A stretch of DNA of 64,000 nucleotides from Zantedeschia hybrid cultivar. Its lineage: Eukaryota; Streptophyta; Magnoliopsida; Alismatales; Araceae. The stretch is from assembly GCA_030544215.1 (NCBI GenBank), contig JARZZO010000003.1, forward strand, positions 30,756,379 through 30,820,378. The letters are read 5' to 3'. Of this stretch, positions 20,867-31,366 are shown piece after piece. A program made the translations under genes and the position numbers. The notes under the pieces are model-generated. The model ran no database searches and was not told the origin of the DNA. It worked only from the letters and a program-made list of their open reading frames with translations. The first letter of the stretch is position 1; each line of letters opens with the position of its first letter.

Positions 20867-21230
20867 TTAAAAGATGTCGTTCATGGACGACGCCTTTTTG
20901 AAGGGCGTCGGACCATCGCGACGCCTTTTAGACAGGAATCGCCTGACTGAGGAGTTGCCAGTTCGGGATTCTGAGATTAAAAGACGTCATGGGTCGACGA
21001 TGCGTTTTTGAAAAGCGTCGGGCAGACATGATGCCTTTTAAGGCAGAAATCCCCTGGGTAGTTTCTTTGGAATTCCTGGATTTCTGTGCTGAATGGCGTC
21101 TGAGGATGTCGACGCCTTTTAAAAGGCGACCACTGGTGTCGACGCCTTTTAGGGCCTGATTCTGAAGACTGTTTTACATGAACCTGTACATGGAGCTTGA
21201 ATGGCGTCGACCTTGGGAGACGCGATTCAA
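20867..21230. repeat. Second cluster of seven 34-bp dyad modules in the chromovirus LTR
   Basis: Modules at 20867-20900, 20898-20931, 20977-21010, 21008-21041, 21089-21122, 21119-21152 and 21197-21230, all 12-10-12. Six are arranged as three overlapping pairs sharing 3-4 bp. Right arms are mostly GACGCCTTTTAG-like, so several stems here pair fully, unlike the Tat modules. Confidence 0.85.
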
Positions 21231-22272
21231 GACAGAACCTCACTAATTCATGCCAGTAAAATGTGTTCATACTGTTAGACGGATGATTAGTGCATGTTTT
21301 AGTGTACCCGGTAGAGATAGATTCTTCATGACCGGACGATGCTACCTGTATGTTATGCGATCGCGGACTTTTCACGTGACCGGATCGTACTTGTTGGGTT
21401 TTGTGTTACTGTGGACCTGGAGTGACATTGTAGCGTTTTATCACCCTGTTCTGGTGGGAGCGTGAGCACAGCGCCGGTGGGGGCGTGGGCGGGGTGACGC
21501 CTAGTGAGAGAGGGTCACCTGGTGAACCCCGGGGTCAGCTAGTACTGGTGTCGGAGTGGTACATTCGGAGAGTCACTCATGCTGAGGGAAGGAGTAACCA
21601 CCTGAGCCGGTTGGGCCGGAGTAGCTAGTGTGCTATCCGAGGGGTTACTGCTTGGTCTCAGCGGGTCGAGGTTTTTCCCACCGTTGCTGTGTGGTTAGCG
21701 AGTTCTATCGAGACGACAGTTGTGGGTTTCCCTAGTCGGCTGGTTTAAAATATGCATGTTTATTATATTTCGATTGCATGTGATTTCACGTTAAGAATTA
21801 GGAATTGTACCTCCTGTGTTTATCACTTTACCGTTAGCTGTACCTTGCACTTGTGGGTGTGTGCGTGGGCAGTGGGGATCGAAGGATCCCTACTGAGTCT
21901 TGTCTTTGAGACTCACCCCCTGCGGTTTTCAGGTGAGGACTCTCAGCAGACCTAGCAAGGAGAGTGCGGCCGTGAGTTGAGCACCATCAGCAGTTATTCC
22001 GGGGTATGCCCCGACGTAGTTGTTATTTTATTTCTGGCCTGTACGTTTAATTATTTCTTTTATGTTGGAATATGTAATTATTTGCTGTATCGAGTCGCAT
22101 TGTAATAATTTTTAATTCCTGTACTTCTATTTCAGTTCAATGCGATGTGAATGTTTAGCTTAGTTTATTATTTATCTCCCAGACTTGATTAGATCCTGGT
22201 TTGGTTCCAAATTAATGATTCGGTACCCATTTAGTAATCGGATCCCCGATTATAGGGTGGCGGGTCGTTACA

Positions 22273-23425
22273 GATACCTTGTTTGTGGACCATTGTATCT
22301 TGATTCTCTGACTCGTGGACTTTAACCATTAAGTCCACCATAATCGGTCTTTCAGATACAGTGGAAAGCTTGCGAAGGTAATTGAGTGAACAACAAGGGA
22401 TCACTCACTCTTGGTATAAGACTGAAGAGAGAATGTCCTATGGATGTGTACACAAAAATCCCTAGCCAGGGTCAAATGAAAGAGATGTCTTTCTAGATAT
22501 TAACTGTGTACTTTAATCCATCTAGATAATGCAATAAAGGGTTTGACTATAAAACCATACCCTTGCGTTATCAGGACATTGCATGAGTGAATGATTATAT
22601 CTGTGCGGCATCTGCAGGCGGAAAGGTTCAATTGAAGGGAACAGTATCCCTTATATCTTCTGGGATCATGAGGTAGTGTTTGGTGTTGTTCATGATCAGA
22701 AGGCCATGTGAATTAATCATCGGATGATAATTTACTTGTTTATTAAATTAATCATTTAACATATGATGTTTAAATGTTAATTAATAAATATTAAACTCAA
22801 GAAACAGTTCTAAGTTTAATGGGCCTGCAACCGGACTGATATATGGGCCTAGAGGGTCACACACATAAGAGTTCTCGTCAAACGGTGAGAGATGTGAAAT
22901 TACATGCTTATCTGGGTTTTTGTGAAAAGCTGCAGGATAAACATGAAGATTTAATAGAGAATTATCCAAGGCCAAACTCTTGGATAATCATGAGGATTAA
23001 CTCTTGTGCTTATCCTTATTTCTATATAAGGAGGGCCAAGGGGGAGTGGTAAAAAGTTGGTTGGACGAATTTTACTCCCTAGATTCTCTCTCTCCTCTCT
23101 CTCTCCTTCTCTCTCTCTTGGAGTGGATCTGTCTCTCTCCGCGCGTGGTGGATTTGAGATCTGGTCGGAGCACTCAAGTCGAGGAGGAAATCGCGTCTGC
23201 TGCGGGAACTCGTGTGGATACCTCTAGAGATCGTGCGCGTGCGCGATTACCGAGTCGGCATCATCCACGGGAGATTCGAAACCCCGCAAAGGTGAAGAAC
23301 TATTCTTCCCGCTTAGATTTTAATGTCCGTTTTACGACCCCAGCAACCGATACAATTGAATCATTTTTATTTCCGCTGCATTCATGGCGATTCCTTACAT
23401 TTAGGCCATATAAATTGATCTAACA
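22273..23425 (+). repeat. Old copia-type LTR, 3' part, target of the chromovirus insertion
   Basis: It shares patchy similarity and the same order of motifs with the copia LTRs at 30284, 34508 and 40719: GAAGGTAATTG, CCAGGG, GATTATATCTG, GGAAAGGTTC, TAGAGGGTCACAC, a TATA box, a CT-rich leader and the end CTAACA at 23425. It starts at the chromovirus junction with the flank GATAC. No primer-binding site follows, so it is a solo LTR or a 3' LTR; its left part is outside the window. Confidence 0.75.
23023..23030 (+). promoter_or_regulatory. TATA box of the old copia LTR
   Basis: TATATAAG sits at the same place as TTATAAAAG in the other copia LTRs of the window (30931, 37184, 41781), about 60 bp before a CT-rich stretch. 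Confidence 0.55.
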
Positions 23426-24073
23426 CATCCATGGGTCTCAAATGCCAGCAAGTGTGAAGCCTTTTCTACACCTTAAGGGAAGGCATTTGGGTTGAATTCA
23501 TGACCCTATTGTCAGTATCCAGCTCGAGCTTTTGATAGCTTGGAAAATTCTTCAAGGACAATTGCATTAGCAATCAGAGGCAAGTAAAGACTTACCAAAC
23601 TTTCTTGCCACAGGTTAGAAGTTAGCTCCTTTGAAACTATCCCCATTTCCATGCCACGATGTTGTGAATCATGTGCCTTGACCTCTCAATGGCCATCATT
23701 ACAACTAGTGAGGGTACTAGGGACATGAACCTCTAGTATTCCCTGGCCAAGAAGCCATTTCTAAGTCTTATCAAGCTCATTAATTGAGCTCATAGGCATG
23801 CCAAATGTGAGGATAGAGTGATAGTCTATCTTGCCAGTGGAGGTGAAAATGCCTAGGAGAAGAGACCAGCTAGCATAGCCGATCATGAAGACAATAAGAA
23901 GGTCCATCGGGAGCACCATGACTGGCTCAACAAGCTTACCTATAAATGGTATTTGTATGGTATTCACTATTCCTTCCTCTCAAATTATTATGGAGACTTG
24001 GGACAAGGAGTATGTTTGTTGGCTTACCGTACTCAAGATGAACCATGGGAGGAAGGACAAGTCAAGGTACTGC
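23426..24073 (+). pseudogene. Decayed gypsy Gag, left part (host of the LINE)
   Basis: This is an old Ty3/gypsy gag fragment with many stops. Near 23960-24073, across two frames, are the conserved pre-knuckle residues of Tat-type Gag (a PSSQI-IME segment, then KDKSRYC). The zinc knuckle is cut after its first Cys by the LINE insertion and resumes at 42234. Further left the sequence is too degraded to assign. Confidence 0.6.
24059..24073 (+). repeat. LINE target-site duplication, left copy
   Basis: AAGTCAAGGTACTGC matches AAGTCAAGGTATTGC at 42219-42233, just after the LINE poly(A) tail, with one mismatch. The length is typical of L1 insertion. The first two A could belong to the tail. Confidence 0.85.
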
Positions 24074-24078
24074 TCGAA

Positions 24079-24262
24079 GAGAGACTTGGCAGAGGAGGGT
24101 CACTCGGAGAGAGGTGTTGGATATTGGCACATTCCTGTATAGAGAGGTGGAGGAGGAGCAGGAGCGGGAGTGGAAAGGAGTGTGTGAGGAGTGCTCGCCC
24201 AAAGAGTGTGAGTGAGAGAGACTTGGCAGGGGGGGTCGCTCGGAGAGAGGTGTTGTTCCAGT
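24079..24262 (+). repeat. Direct repeat in the LINE leader (137-bp period)
   Basis: A ~43-bp segment starting AGAGACTTGGCAG recurs 137 bp downstream (24080 and 24217), with G-rich and GA-rich DNA between. L1 elements often have repeated 5' promoter units. Confidence 0.65.
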
Positions 24263-24264
24263 GA

Positions 24265-26480
24265 CTCCTTCTGTTGATGGCAGTGGTTGGCATGTGGTTA
24301 GACGTTAGGAGAGGAAGTCTAATGGTAGAAGGAACCTAGTTTCTCCATCCAGTCTACGAGTTGGAAAAGAGGTTTGCATGAGGTGCCTACAGAAGGGTCA
24401 CTGGGCCAGAAAGTGTAAAGAGGCATTGAAGTGTTTCCTTTGCAAGGGTGTAGGTCACCGGAGCTTCCATTGTAGGAAGTATGGCGAGGTGGTTCCTGGG
24501 TCAACGGTAACATCTACTGTGGGTTCTTCCCCTGTTATGGCTTATGGGGGCGTGGTGGATATTCCATGGTCACTGGCCCTGAAGGAATCCCGCGAGCTAT
24601 TTTAAGAGTGCATGGTGTTGACAAAGGTCGATTGTCCAAGTGCAGATGTTGCCTATGGTGCTACCATCAAGCAGAAGTTGCTTAAGTGTTTGCAGGAAAG
24701 GTGGCAAGACCAACATCATTGGATTATCAAGGAGCTATAGGGGAGTTCATTTCTGGTCAGCTCTTCCACAAAGGGGTGGAGAGACGAGGCTCTGGCTTTG
24801 AAGATGATATCCACTGAGAGCATTAAGTTGAAGATTTCTCCATAGACACCTGAGTGTAGTGCTATGCAAGCGTCCTCTGGGCTTCTAGTGTGGTGCTGGT
24901 TGGAGGGATTGCCACTTCCTACTTGGAATATCGATACCTTCAACTGCATCGTTGAAAGATTTGGTATTCTTAAAAGGGTCAATAGGAGAACCTTAGATTT
25001 GGAAATGCTTCTATATGCCAGGGTCCAAATTGAGTGGACTTTGTCTTATGCATTCCAGATTCCTTAAAGGTCAGGGTGGGTGGAAGTTGTTTCTTGGTTT
25101 GTATCAGGGCGGAGAAATCTTCTTCGTCTTCTTCATCTTCTTCTCTTGTGGATCAATCGAATGGTGTTCGAAGTGAGTGGACATGGGCCTAGGTTGCTAT
25201 TGCCTACAAGACGTACAAGGTCTCCAGGGATGTTCAATATCAGAAGAGGAAGACGCCATCGTCCGAAGTAGGGGTGTTGTACAAGTTTCAGTGGATCAAA
25301 ACAGGGTCTTCGGGGGGGTCTTCACCCAACTCAAGGGTGAAGGTGCATTCCAATTTTGATCCAAGTCTGAATTGGTCTGTGCAACAAGTCTCGAGTCTTG
25401 GTTTTGACACTATCAACGCAGAGATTCATGAGAATCTCTCTAAACTGGGATTCGATGACAGATGTGTTTCTACGAGGCTTGAGAGGAAGGTGCTCTCGTT
25501 CGACGCTACTCTACTTGAGGCATCGGCGGTGGGGTGGGCTGGGGTGGATGTGCATCCCAACTCAACTAGGAAGGCCCATGATTCATAGATCACGATGATT
25601 GGGGGCGAGCATAATTTGGGCCTGGAAGATGAATAGGTGTGGGTGGATATCGGGCAAGTCGCAAGTCCAACTAAGGGCATCGTGTCAGGTAGGGCGTCTG
25701 GGTTCAATGATTCGCCCTTATCAGGTAAGTCCCAGGACTCGACAGCTTAGGGATTTTACCCGAACGAGGTTCGTCAGATCCTTCTTCCTTACCCAATCCT
25801 CTTTCGCCTGGTGCGGTGGATGACCGACGCTTCGGGGAAGTAACCTCGCCTCCGAGAAGGGTGGATTTTCTTTGTTGGAGATGGAGCCACTAATACCGTT
25901 GATGGCTCATCATGCTTTGCCGTTCGGTGGTGGCGGCTATAGTCTAGAGTCTGGACCTACTTTCGAAGCAGTTTTCTTTGCAGAGCCTGATGAGCAACAG
26001 GGGACTCTGGCCTATCTACCCTTGACTCCACAATGGACGGCACTTATTCACAACCAAGAAGATCATGTAGCAGTTGTAGAGGGTAAGATAGGAGTTTCTA
26101 TGGTTGATACAAATAGCGTTGTGTTATCAAAGGGCTGTGATTTTAAGGATTGGGGAGATGATATCAGGAAGCTTGCTGGGGTTGAACTAGTTCGGAATTG
26201 TGAGCAGCTAACAGTTATAATTCAGATGGGATGATAGGATGGTATGATGATAACATTATAGCTTTGGGAAATATAGTTTGATTATCCTTTGAGGGCAAGG
26301 AGGAAGTTGTTCATAAGTTTTTACGGAAGCTCAAGAGAGATTTGAAATTGAGTTTGACTTTGAATAAGAAGGGTAGTGGAGGAGGCTTCAAAATAGGAAA
26401 AAGGGAACTGAGCTTTGTGAAATCAAATCCATAGGTAGATGGTCTCAAACCTAGGAAAGAGGTTGGGAAGGGGTTTTCCT
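24265..26480 (+). pseudogene. LINE ORF1 (Gag-like, two CCHC knuckles), broken
   Basis: RNA-binding ORF1 of a plant L1. Two adjacent CX2CX4HX4C knuckles lie at about 24376-24476. At 24864-25067 there is a segment with WLEGLPLPTWNIDTF, typical of the DUF4283-like region of plant LINE ORF1. In most plant L1 ORF1 proteins that region precedes the knuckles, so the order here is unusual. Several stops and frame changes; the rest is not recognisable. Confidence 0.65.
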
Positions 26481-26490
26481 ACCAAGTTTA

Positions 26491-29400
26491 ATGAAAATCT
26501 TAAGTTGGAATGTTAGAGGACTTAATAGGGAGGACAAGACCATACATGTTAGACACATCATTCACAAATGGAATGTTGATGTTGTTTGTCTTCAAGAGAC
26601 AAAAATGAAAGAGGTTAGCAAATATTCAATTCTTAAAATGAGGCGTCAAAAACTACAAGGATGGACCTTTAAGCCTGCAGAAGGGAATAGAGGGGGTATT
26701 CTTTTAATTTGGGATGATAACTATTTTCAATGTTCTAGAATTAGAATTGGGTATTTCTGCTTATCGGCTTATTTCTTATAAAAGGTGGATGGTTTCAGTT
26801 GGTCTGTTACAGGTGTGTATTGGCCATAAGATGTTCTTCAGAAATAGGATTTTTTTTTCAGAATTGACAGAAGCCAGGAGCTTAAACAAAGAAGCTTGGT
26901 GTGTCGGAGGAGATTTCAATGTAGTGAGGTTTCCAGAGGAGAGGTTTAATCATCACAAATGGACCGCTGAAATGTCTATGTTTGGTGATTGATCAACAAT
27001 CATGCTATGATTGAAGTTGACATTACTAACTTAGCTTTTACATAGTCCAACAAGTTAGCTAAGTCTAAATTGGATAGATATTTTATAACTACTGAATGGA
27101 AACTGAAATTTGGACCTTTCTCAGCCAGGAGTCTCCCTAGAGTGATGTCTGATCACATTCCCTTGATGTTTAGATTCACAGCTAGGTAAAGGAAAAATGG
27201 GTAAAGTGTTTAGCTATGAGAGAGCGTGGGCTTGGCATGCAGATTTTGGTGAGTTGGTGAAGATGTAGTGGATTGAAATTCCTCGGGACAGATTTGCTTG
27301 TGCAACTTTAGCTTCAAAATTAAAGAACCTAAGGAGTAAGATGCTCAGATGGAGTACTAACGCATTTTAGGAAGCGTCGAGGATTAGTCAAGCACTTCTA
27401 GAGAAGATTTCTGATTTGATGTGAGAAACGACGAAGGTTTGATGTCAAAGGAGGGTAGACTCAGTAAGAGGAAACCGAAAGGCAATAGAATGAATGGATG
27501 CTTGGGGAGGAGATAAAATGGAAACAAAGAGCCAAATAATCCTGGGTAAGGGGAGGAGATAAAAACACTGCATATTTCCATGTTGTAGCAAGTGGGAAGA
27601 AGAGAAGAATAGCTTTAGAGTCCATCAAAATCGATGATTACACTTTTGATCAGGAGGAGGATATTGCTTTTGTTGTGGTCAACTAATATGAGAATTTTAT
27701 TCAGAGAATAAGATCAGTGGAGGCCTCTGCCTTATGGAGATTCTTTCAGGCAACTCTCTTCTCAGGATGCCAGTGAAATCTTTCGTCCTTTTTCTAAATA
27801 TGAAATTAGGAAGATCATTTTTAGCATGGATGCAAATAAGTCACCAAGGTCAATTGTTTTTTCAATAGGATTTTGCCAACAATTCTGGGAGGTGGTCAAG
27901 ATGGATGTCATGGCAGTGGTCAAAGAGTTTGAAAGTAGTCCTTGGGCTATCAAAACTTTCAACTCTACTCATGTAGTTCTTATACCTAAGAAGGAATATG
28001 CATAAGATATCAATGATTATAGGCCCATTAGTCTTCTTAACAGTACATACAAGATTATTACTAAAGCTCTTGCTTGTAGACTGAAGAGGGTCATTTGGTA
28101 AGTTGGTAGATTATAATCAGTCTGCTTTTATTGAAAAAGATTCATCTTGGACAATTTTATGGCTGCTTATGAATGTCGTCATGATCAAAAATGTAGTAAA
28201 AAAGGAATGTATTCTTTATAAGATTGACTTCACGAAGGCATATGATAGAATTAATTGGGGGTGTCTTTATAGAGTGTTGCATCTGATGGGTTTCAAGGAG
28301 AAATGGATTCAATGGGCAAAATGTTGCATTGAGACTACCAAGTTCTCAATTCTCATTAATGGGAAGTCTTTTGGCTACTTTGGTAGTTTGAGAGGGCTTA
28401 GACAAGGTGACCTCTATCACCTCTCTTATTTGTATTGATGGGGCGGGTTCTCAGCACGCCATAGGAAAAGGCAAGAGCTGTAGGTTTTATTGAGAGAATC
28501 GGACTGAGTAGAAATAGAGAAGAGGTGACCCATTTATAGTATGTTGACGATACTTTATTGTTTTCATCTACGAAGGAGAGCAAAGTTTTTAACTTGAAAA
28601 TCTTTTTGAAGCTTCTTGAAGTTGCTATGGAGTTGAACATTAATTTTTCTAAAAATGAGTTAGTGGGAGTGCATGTATCTGAGTAGCAAAAGCAGGTTAT
28701 GGAACAATTGTTGGGAACTAAATGGGGATCATTTCCTGTAAATTATCTTGGACTCCCTCTGGATGGAGGTAGGATTAAACCAACTCATTGGCATCCTTTA
28801 ATGAAGAGATTTGAGAACAAATTGGAGGGTTTGGAAGGGAAAACCTCTCTCTACAGGAGGAAGGTGGATACTATCAAAGGTGGTTCTATCCAGCTTGGCC
28901 GCGTACTTTTTATCCATTTTTAAGATCCCTAAAGCTATATGTCAAAAACTTGAATCCATTTGAGCATCCTTTTTTTGGAATGGCAAGGGCCCGGCCAATA
29001 AAGGTATGCATTTTATGGGGTGGAATTTTGTTTGTAGAAGTATAGAGGAGGGTGGAGCAGATCTAGTTCCAATTGAAATTTCCAACAAAGCATTATTGAC
29101 TAAGTGGTTGTGGAGAATTGAGAGGGAGGAGCATTGCTTGTGGGGAAGGATAGTCAGACACAAACACTTCAGGGAGAGGATTATGGATTGGAAATTTTCA
29201 AATGTGTAGAGCCACGTCCCCGATTTGCAAATCTGTTATGCAAAATCAAGATTTTTTTCATTGTTCTTTAGCCATCAAGATAGGAAATGGTATGCTGACT
29301 CTTTTTTAGGAAGATACATGGTTTGAGCATAGACCCTTCATGTCTAGATTCCCGACCTTGTATGGCATTACAACTATAGCTCATAAGATCAGTGAAGTTT

Positions 29401-30118
29401 TATTTCATGAACATAATCACTGGTTTTGGGAAGTCAATTTCTATAGAAATCTACAGGAGTCTGAGTTGCAGGATTTTACTAAATTGAATGCTATCTTGCA
29501 CAATATAAGATTACTTTTAGAAGATTCTGATGCCAGGAAATGGAGATGAGAGCTAGGGGGAAATTTCTCAGTCAAGTCAGCAATCGGTATGTTATGGAGA
29601 GGAGGGACCCCTAATAACTAGCAAAGTATGGGATAGCATATTACCTATAAAGATCAGGATCTTTATGTGAAAACTAGCTTGGGAAAGACTTACAACTTGT
29701 GACAGGTTGAAGTGGCACAAAAAAGCAGGGAAAGTGGCACAAAAAAGCAGGGAAAGGCTACTATACTTTCTGTGGATTGTTCGAAGAAAGTATGGAATAC
29801 ATTTTTCTCAAATGTGGTATTATTGAAACTGTGTGAAAATTTTTGTTCAAGGCTTTAGGAATTCAGTGGGAGCAAAGGAGTAACATTGTTGCGCTTATGG
29901 ACGTGTTGGGTGATATATGCATACAACATCTAGAGAAAGATATTTGGTCTACATTATTACTAACGATGCTCTGGGCAATATGGAAGGAGAGGAATTCTAG
30001 AATTTTCATATGTGAATTCAGAGAGGCCACTACTATTATCAAGTCCGCCATCTTTTTCATTAGAGATTGGCATTTGAGCAAGAGGTGGTCCCCTTTGTCT
30101 GGTTCACCTCTCCTATAG
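26491..30118 (+). pseudogene. LINE ORF2 (endonuclease-reverse transcriptase), broken
   Basis: The ORF starts MKILSWNVRGLN, the usual apurinic-type endonuclease start, with LQETK following and GGDFNVV at about 26910. Reverse transcriptase blocks are at about 28015-28560, including DFTKAYDRINW and an intact YVDD (28540-28551) preceded by a stop. The region 28699-29200 matches the downstream part of ORF2, and 29640-30118 looks like the zf-RVT domain. There are many stops and indels, including a 22-bp tandem duplication at 29710-29753. Confidence 0.85.
29710..29753 (+). repeat. 22-bp tandem duplication inside LINE ORF2
   Basis: Two adjacent copies of AAGTGGCACAAAAAAGCAGG plus two bases. The period of 22 shifts the frame, so it arose after the element died or killed this domain. 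Confidence 0.85.
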
Positions 30119-30283
30119 TTGTTGTACTTTTGGAATAAGCTCACTATGTAGAGGGGTCTTAAGTTTCTTCTTTTTTAGGTTCTGGTGCTGGAGTTTGGTG
30201 CTATCATCTTGATAGTGAACAACCTCTCCTGTTGCCAATCTTTGTAATGTTTTTCCTTTTTCTCGATTTATGAATGTGGTTTT

Positions 30284-31352
30284 TGTTAGTATTAGGTGGC
30301 CTGAAAGCCAATCTGATACTATGTATTATTCAGTTTATTAATATAATGGCATAAATGATCGGATTCAGGAAAATGCTCTCGAAGGTAATTGTGTGTTCAA
30401 TACGGGATCATCCGCTCTCGGTATTTGGAGAGAGAATGTTCTGGGAATGATGCGCTTAAGTCCTTGGCCAGGGCGGACTCTGTATCAGATAAAGAGTTAT
30501 ATGATATAGATTAGCAGCATATGATTCAAATGAATCGACTGGCTAGGGTTTAACAGTAAACCATACCCTAGGTCGATTCGAGAATATTGTACGGATGAAG
30601 GATTATATCTGCACGGTAACCATTGACGGAAAGGTTCTCATAGTGGGTTGCATAAACCCCAATGCTTTTCGAGATCACCCGGTGTTGCTTGACACCCAAC
30701 ATGATCAGAAGCCCATTTGAACTTATTATGTGACATTAATCAACTAATTAATTAATATAAGGATATTAATCAATTCAGTAGGTCCATAAAGAGTTATTGG
30801 GCTGAATGGGCTGTTGACTGGACTGGTATGTGGGTCTAGAGGGTCACACGTAAAAGGTTTTCAAGTCGGTGGATATTTCGACGGGATTTCGGATAAGTGT
30901 GGATTTTTCTAAAAAATCGCAACGCACTTCTTATAAAAGACTGGGGCTAGGTCAAGGGCCAGCAGCCTTGATCTAGCCGCTCCCCTCCCTCTCTCCTCTC
31001 TGTCTCTGGCACCCCCTACCTTAGGCCGGCCCTGGGAGACTTCGTTCTAACTCCCGCCTGCTCCGTCTTCTCGTTCGACGAGAATCTAAATCTGCATGTT
31101 GCGGAGGATTATCCGAAACCAAACGGGATCTACGGGCGTTGCTTCGAGCGAAGAAGCGAGGATGATCCACCGAGAAGAAGACCGCATGGATACTGCTAGA
31201 GGCTGGGTACCTGCGCAGCTTGCGACACCACACCGACGGAACTGGACGATCGCGGATTCAAATCCGCGCAAGGTAAATTCGATTTACCATTTAGTTTTGT
31301 TGATCGAAACAGGACGGACGTTTTGGTCGAATCCGACACAACGAACCTAACA
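30284..31352 (+). repeat. 5' LTR of the copia element, with internal deletion (1069 bp)
   Basis: Starts TGTTAGTATTAGGTGG and ends CCTAACA. Compared with the 3' LTR (40719-42193) it lacks about 467 bp between two AAATG copies (40788 and 41255 in the 3' LTR), leaving one AAATG. It has a TATA box TTATAAAAG at 30931-30939. Confidence 0.92.
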
Positions 31353-31353
31353 G

Positions 31354-31366
31354 TGGTATCAAAGCC
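31354..31366 (+). other. Primer-binding site, initiator-Met tRNA type
   Basis: TGGTATCAAAGCC one base after the LTR, the common copia form. Confidence 0.9.

Larger units (their letters stand above)
14399..22272 (+). mobile_element. Ty3/gypsy chromovirus (Tekay-like), 5' LTR interrupted by the Tat element
   Basis: LTRs start TGTAA and end TTACA. The primer-binding site is TGGTATCAGAGC (15165-15176, initiator-Met type). A single gag-pol frame follows, then a polypurine tract, a 3' LTR of 2347 bp and a 5-bp flank GATAC (22273-22277). The C-terminal chromodomain-like end of integrase and the FIDD reverse transcriptase place it among chromoviruses, nearest Tekay. By eye the LTRs differ at 6 of 764 shared positions, more than the Tat element inserted in it, which agrees with the order of insertion. 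Four in-frame stops make it non-autonomous. Confidence 0.9.
19926..22272 (+). repeat. 3' LTR of the chromovirus (2347 bp, complete)
   Basis: Starts TGTAAGGATCGTGACC and ends GGGTCGTTACA. It carries twelve 34-bp dyad modules in two clusters (20006-20307 and 20867-21230). Between them, at 20308-20866, is a pyrimidine-rich, gene-leader-like block. Small open frames inside it do not resemble known proteins. Confidence 0.95.
24074..30283 (+). mobile_element. L1-type LINE, main part (3' end at 42194-42220)
   Basis: Non-LTR retrotransposon with a 5' leader holding a repeated segment, ORF1 with two CCHC knuckles, and ORF2 with endonuclease, reverse transcriptase and a zf-RVT-like end. All are broken by many stops. 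The last ~20 bp and the poly(A) tail (nine A at 42212-42220) are separated from the body by the copia element at 30284. A near-perfect 15-bp target duplication bounds the whole. The body is near full length for a plant L1. Confidence 0.88.

Noticed and set aside
20006..21230. Regular palindromic modules as a CRISPR array
   Set aside because: Spacers are only 10 bp, modules are unevenly placed, the arms are inverted rather than repeated, and the DNA is plant retrotransposon LTR.
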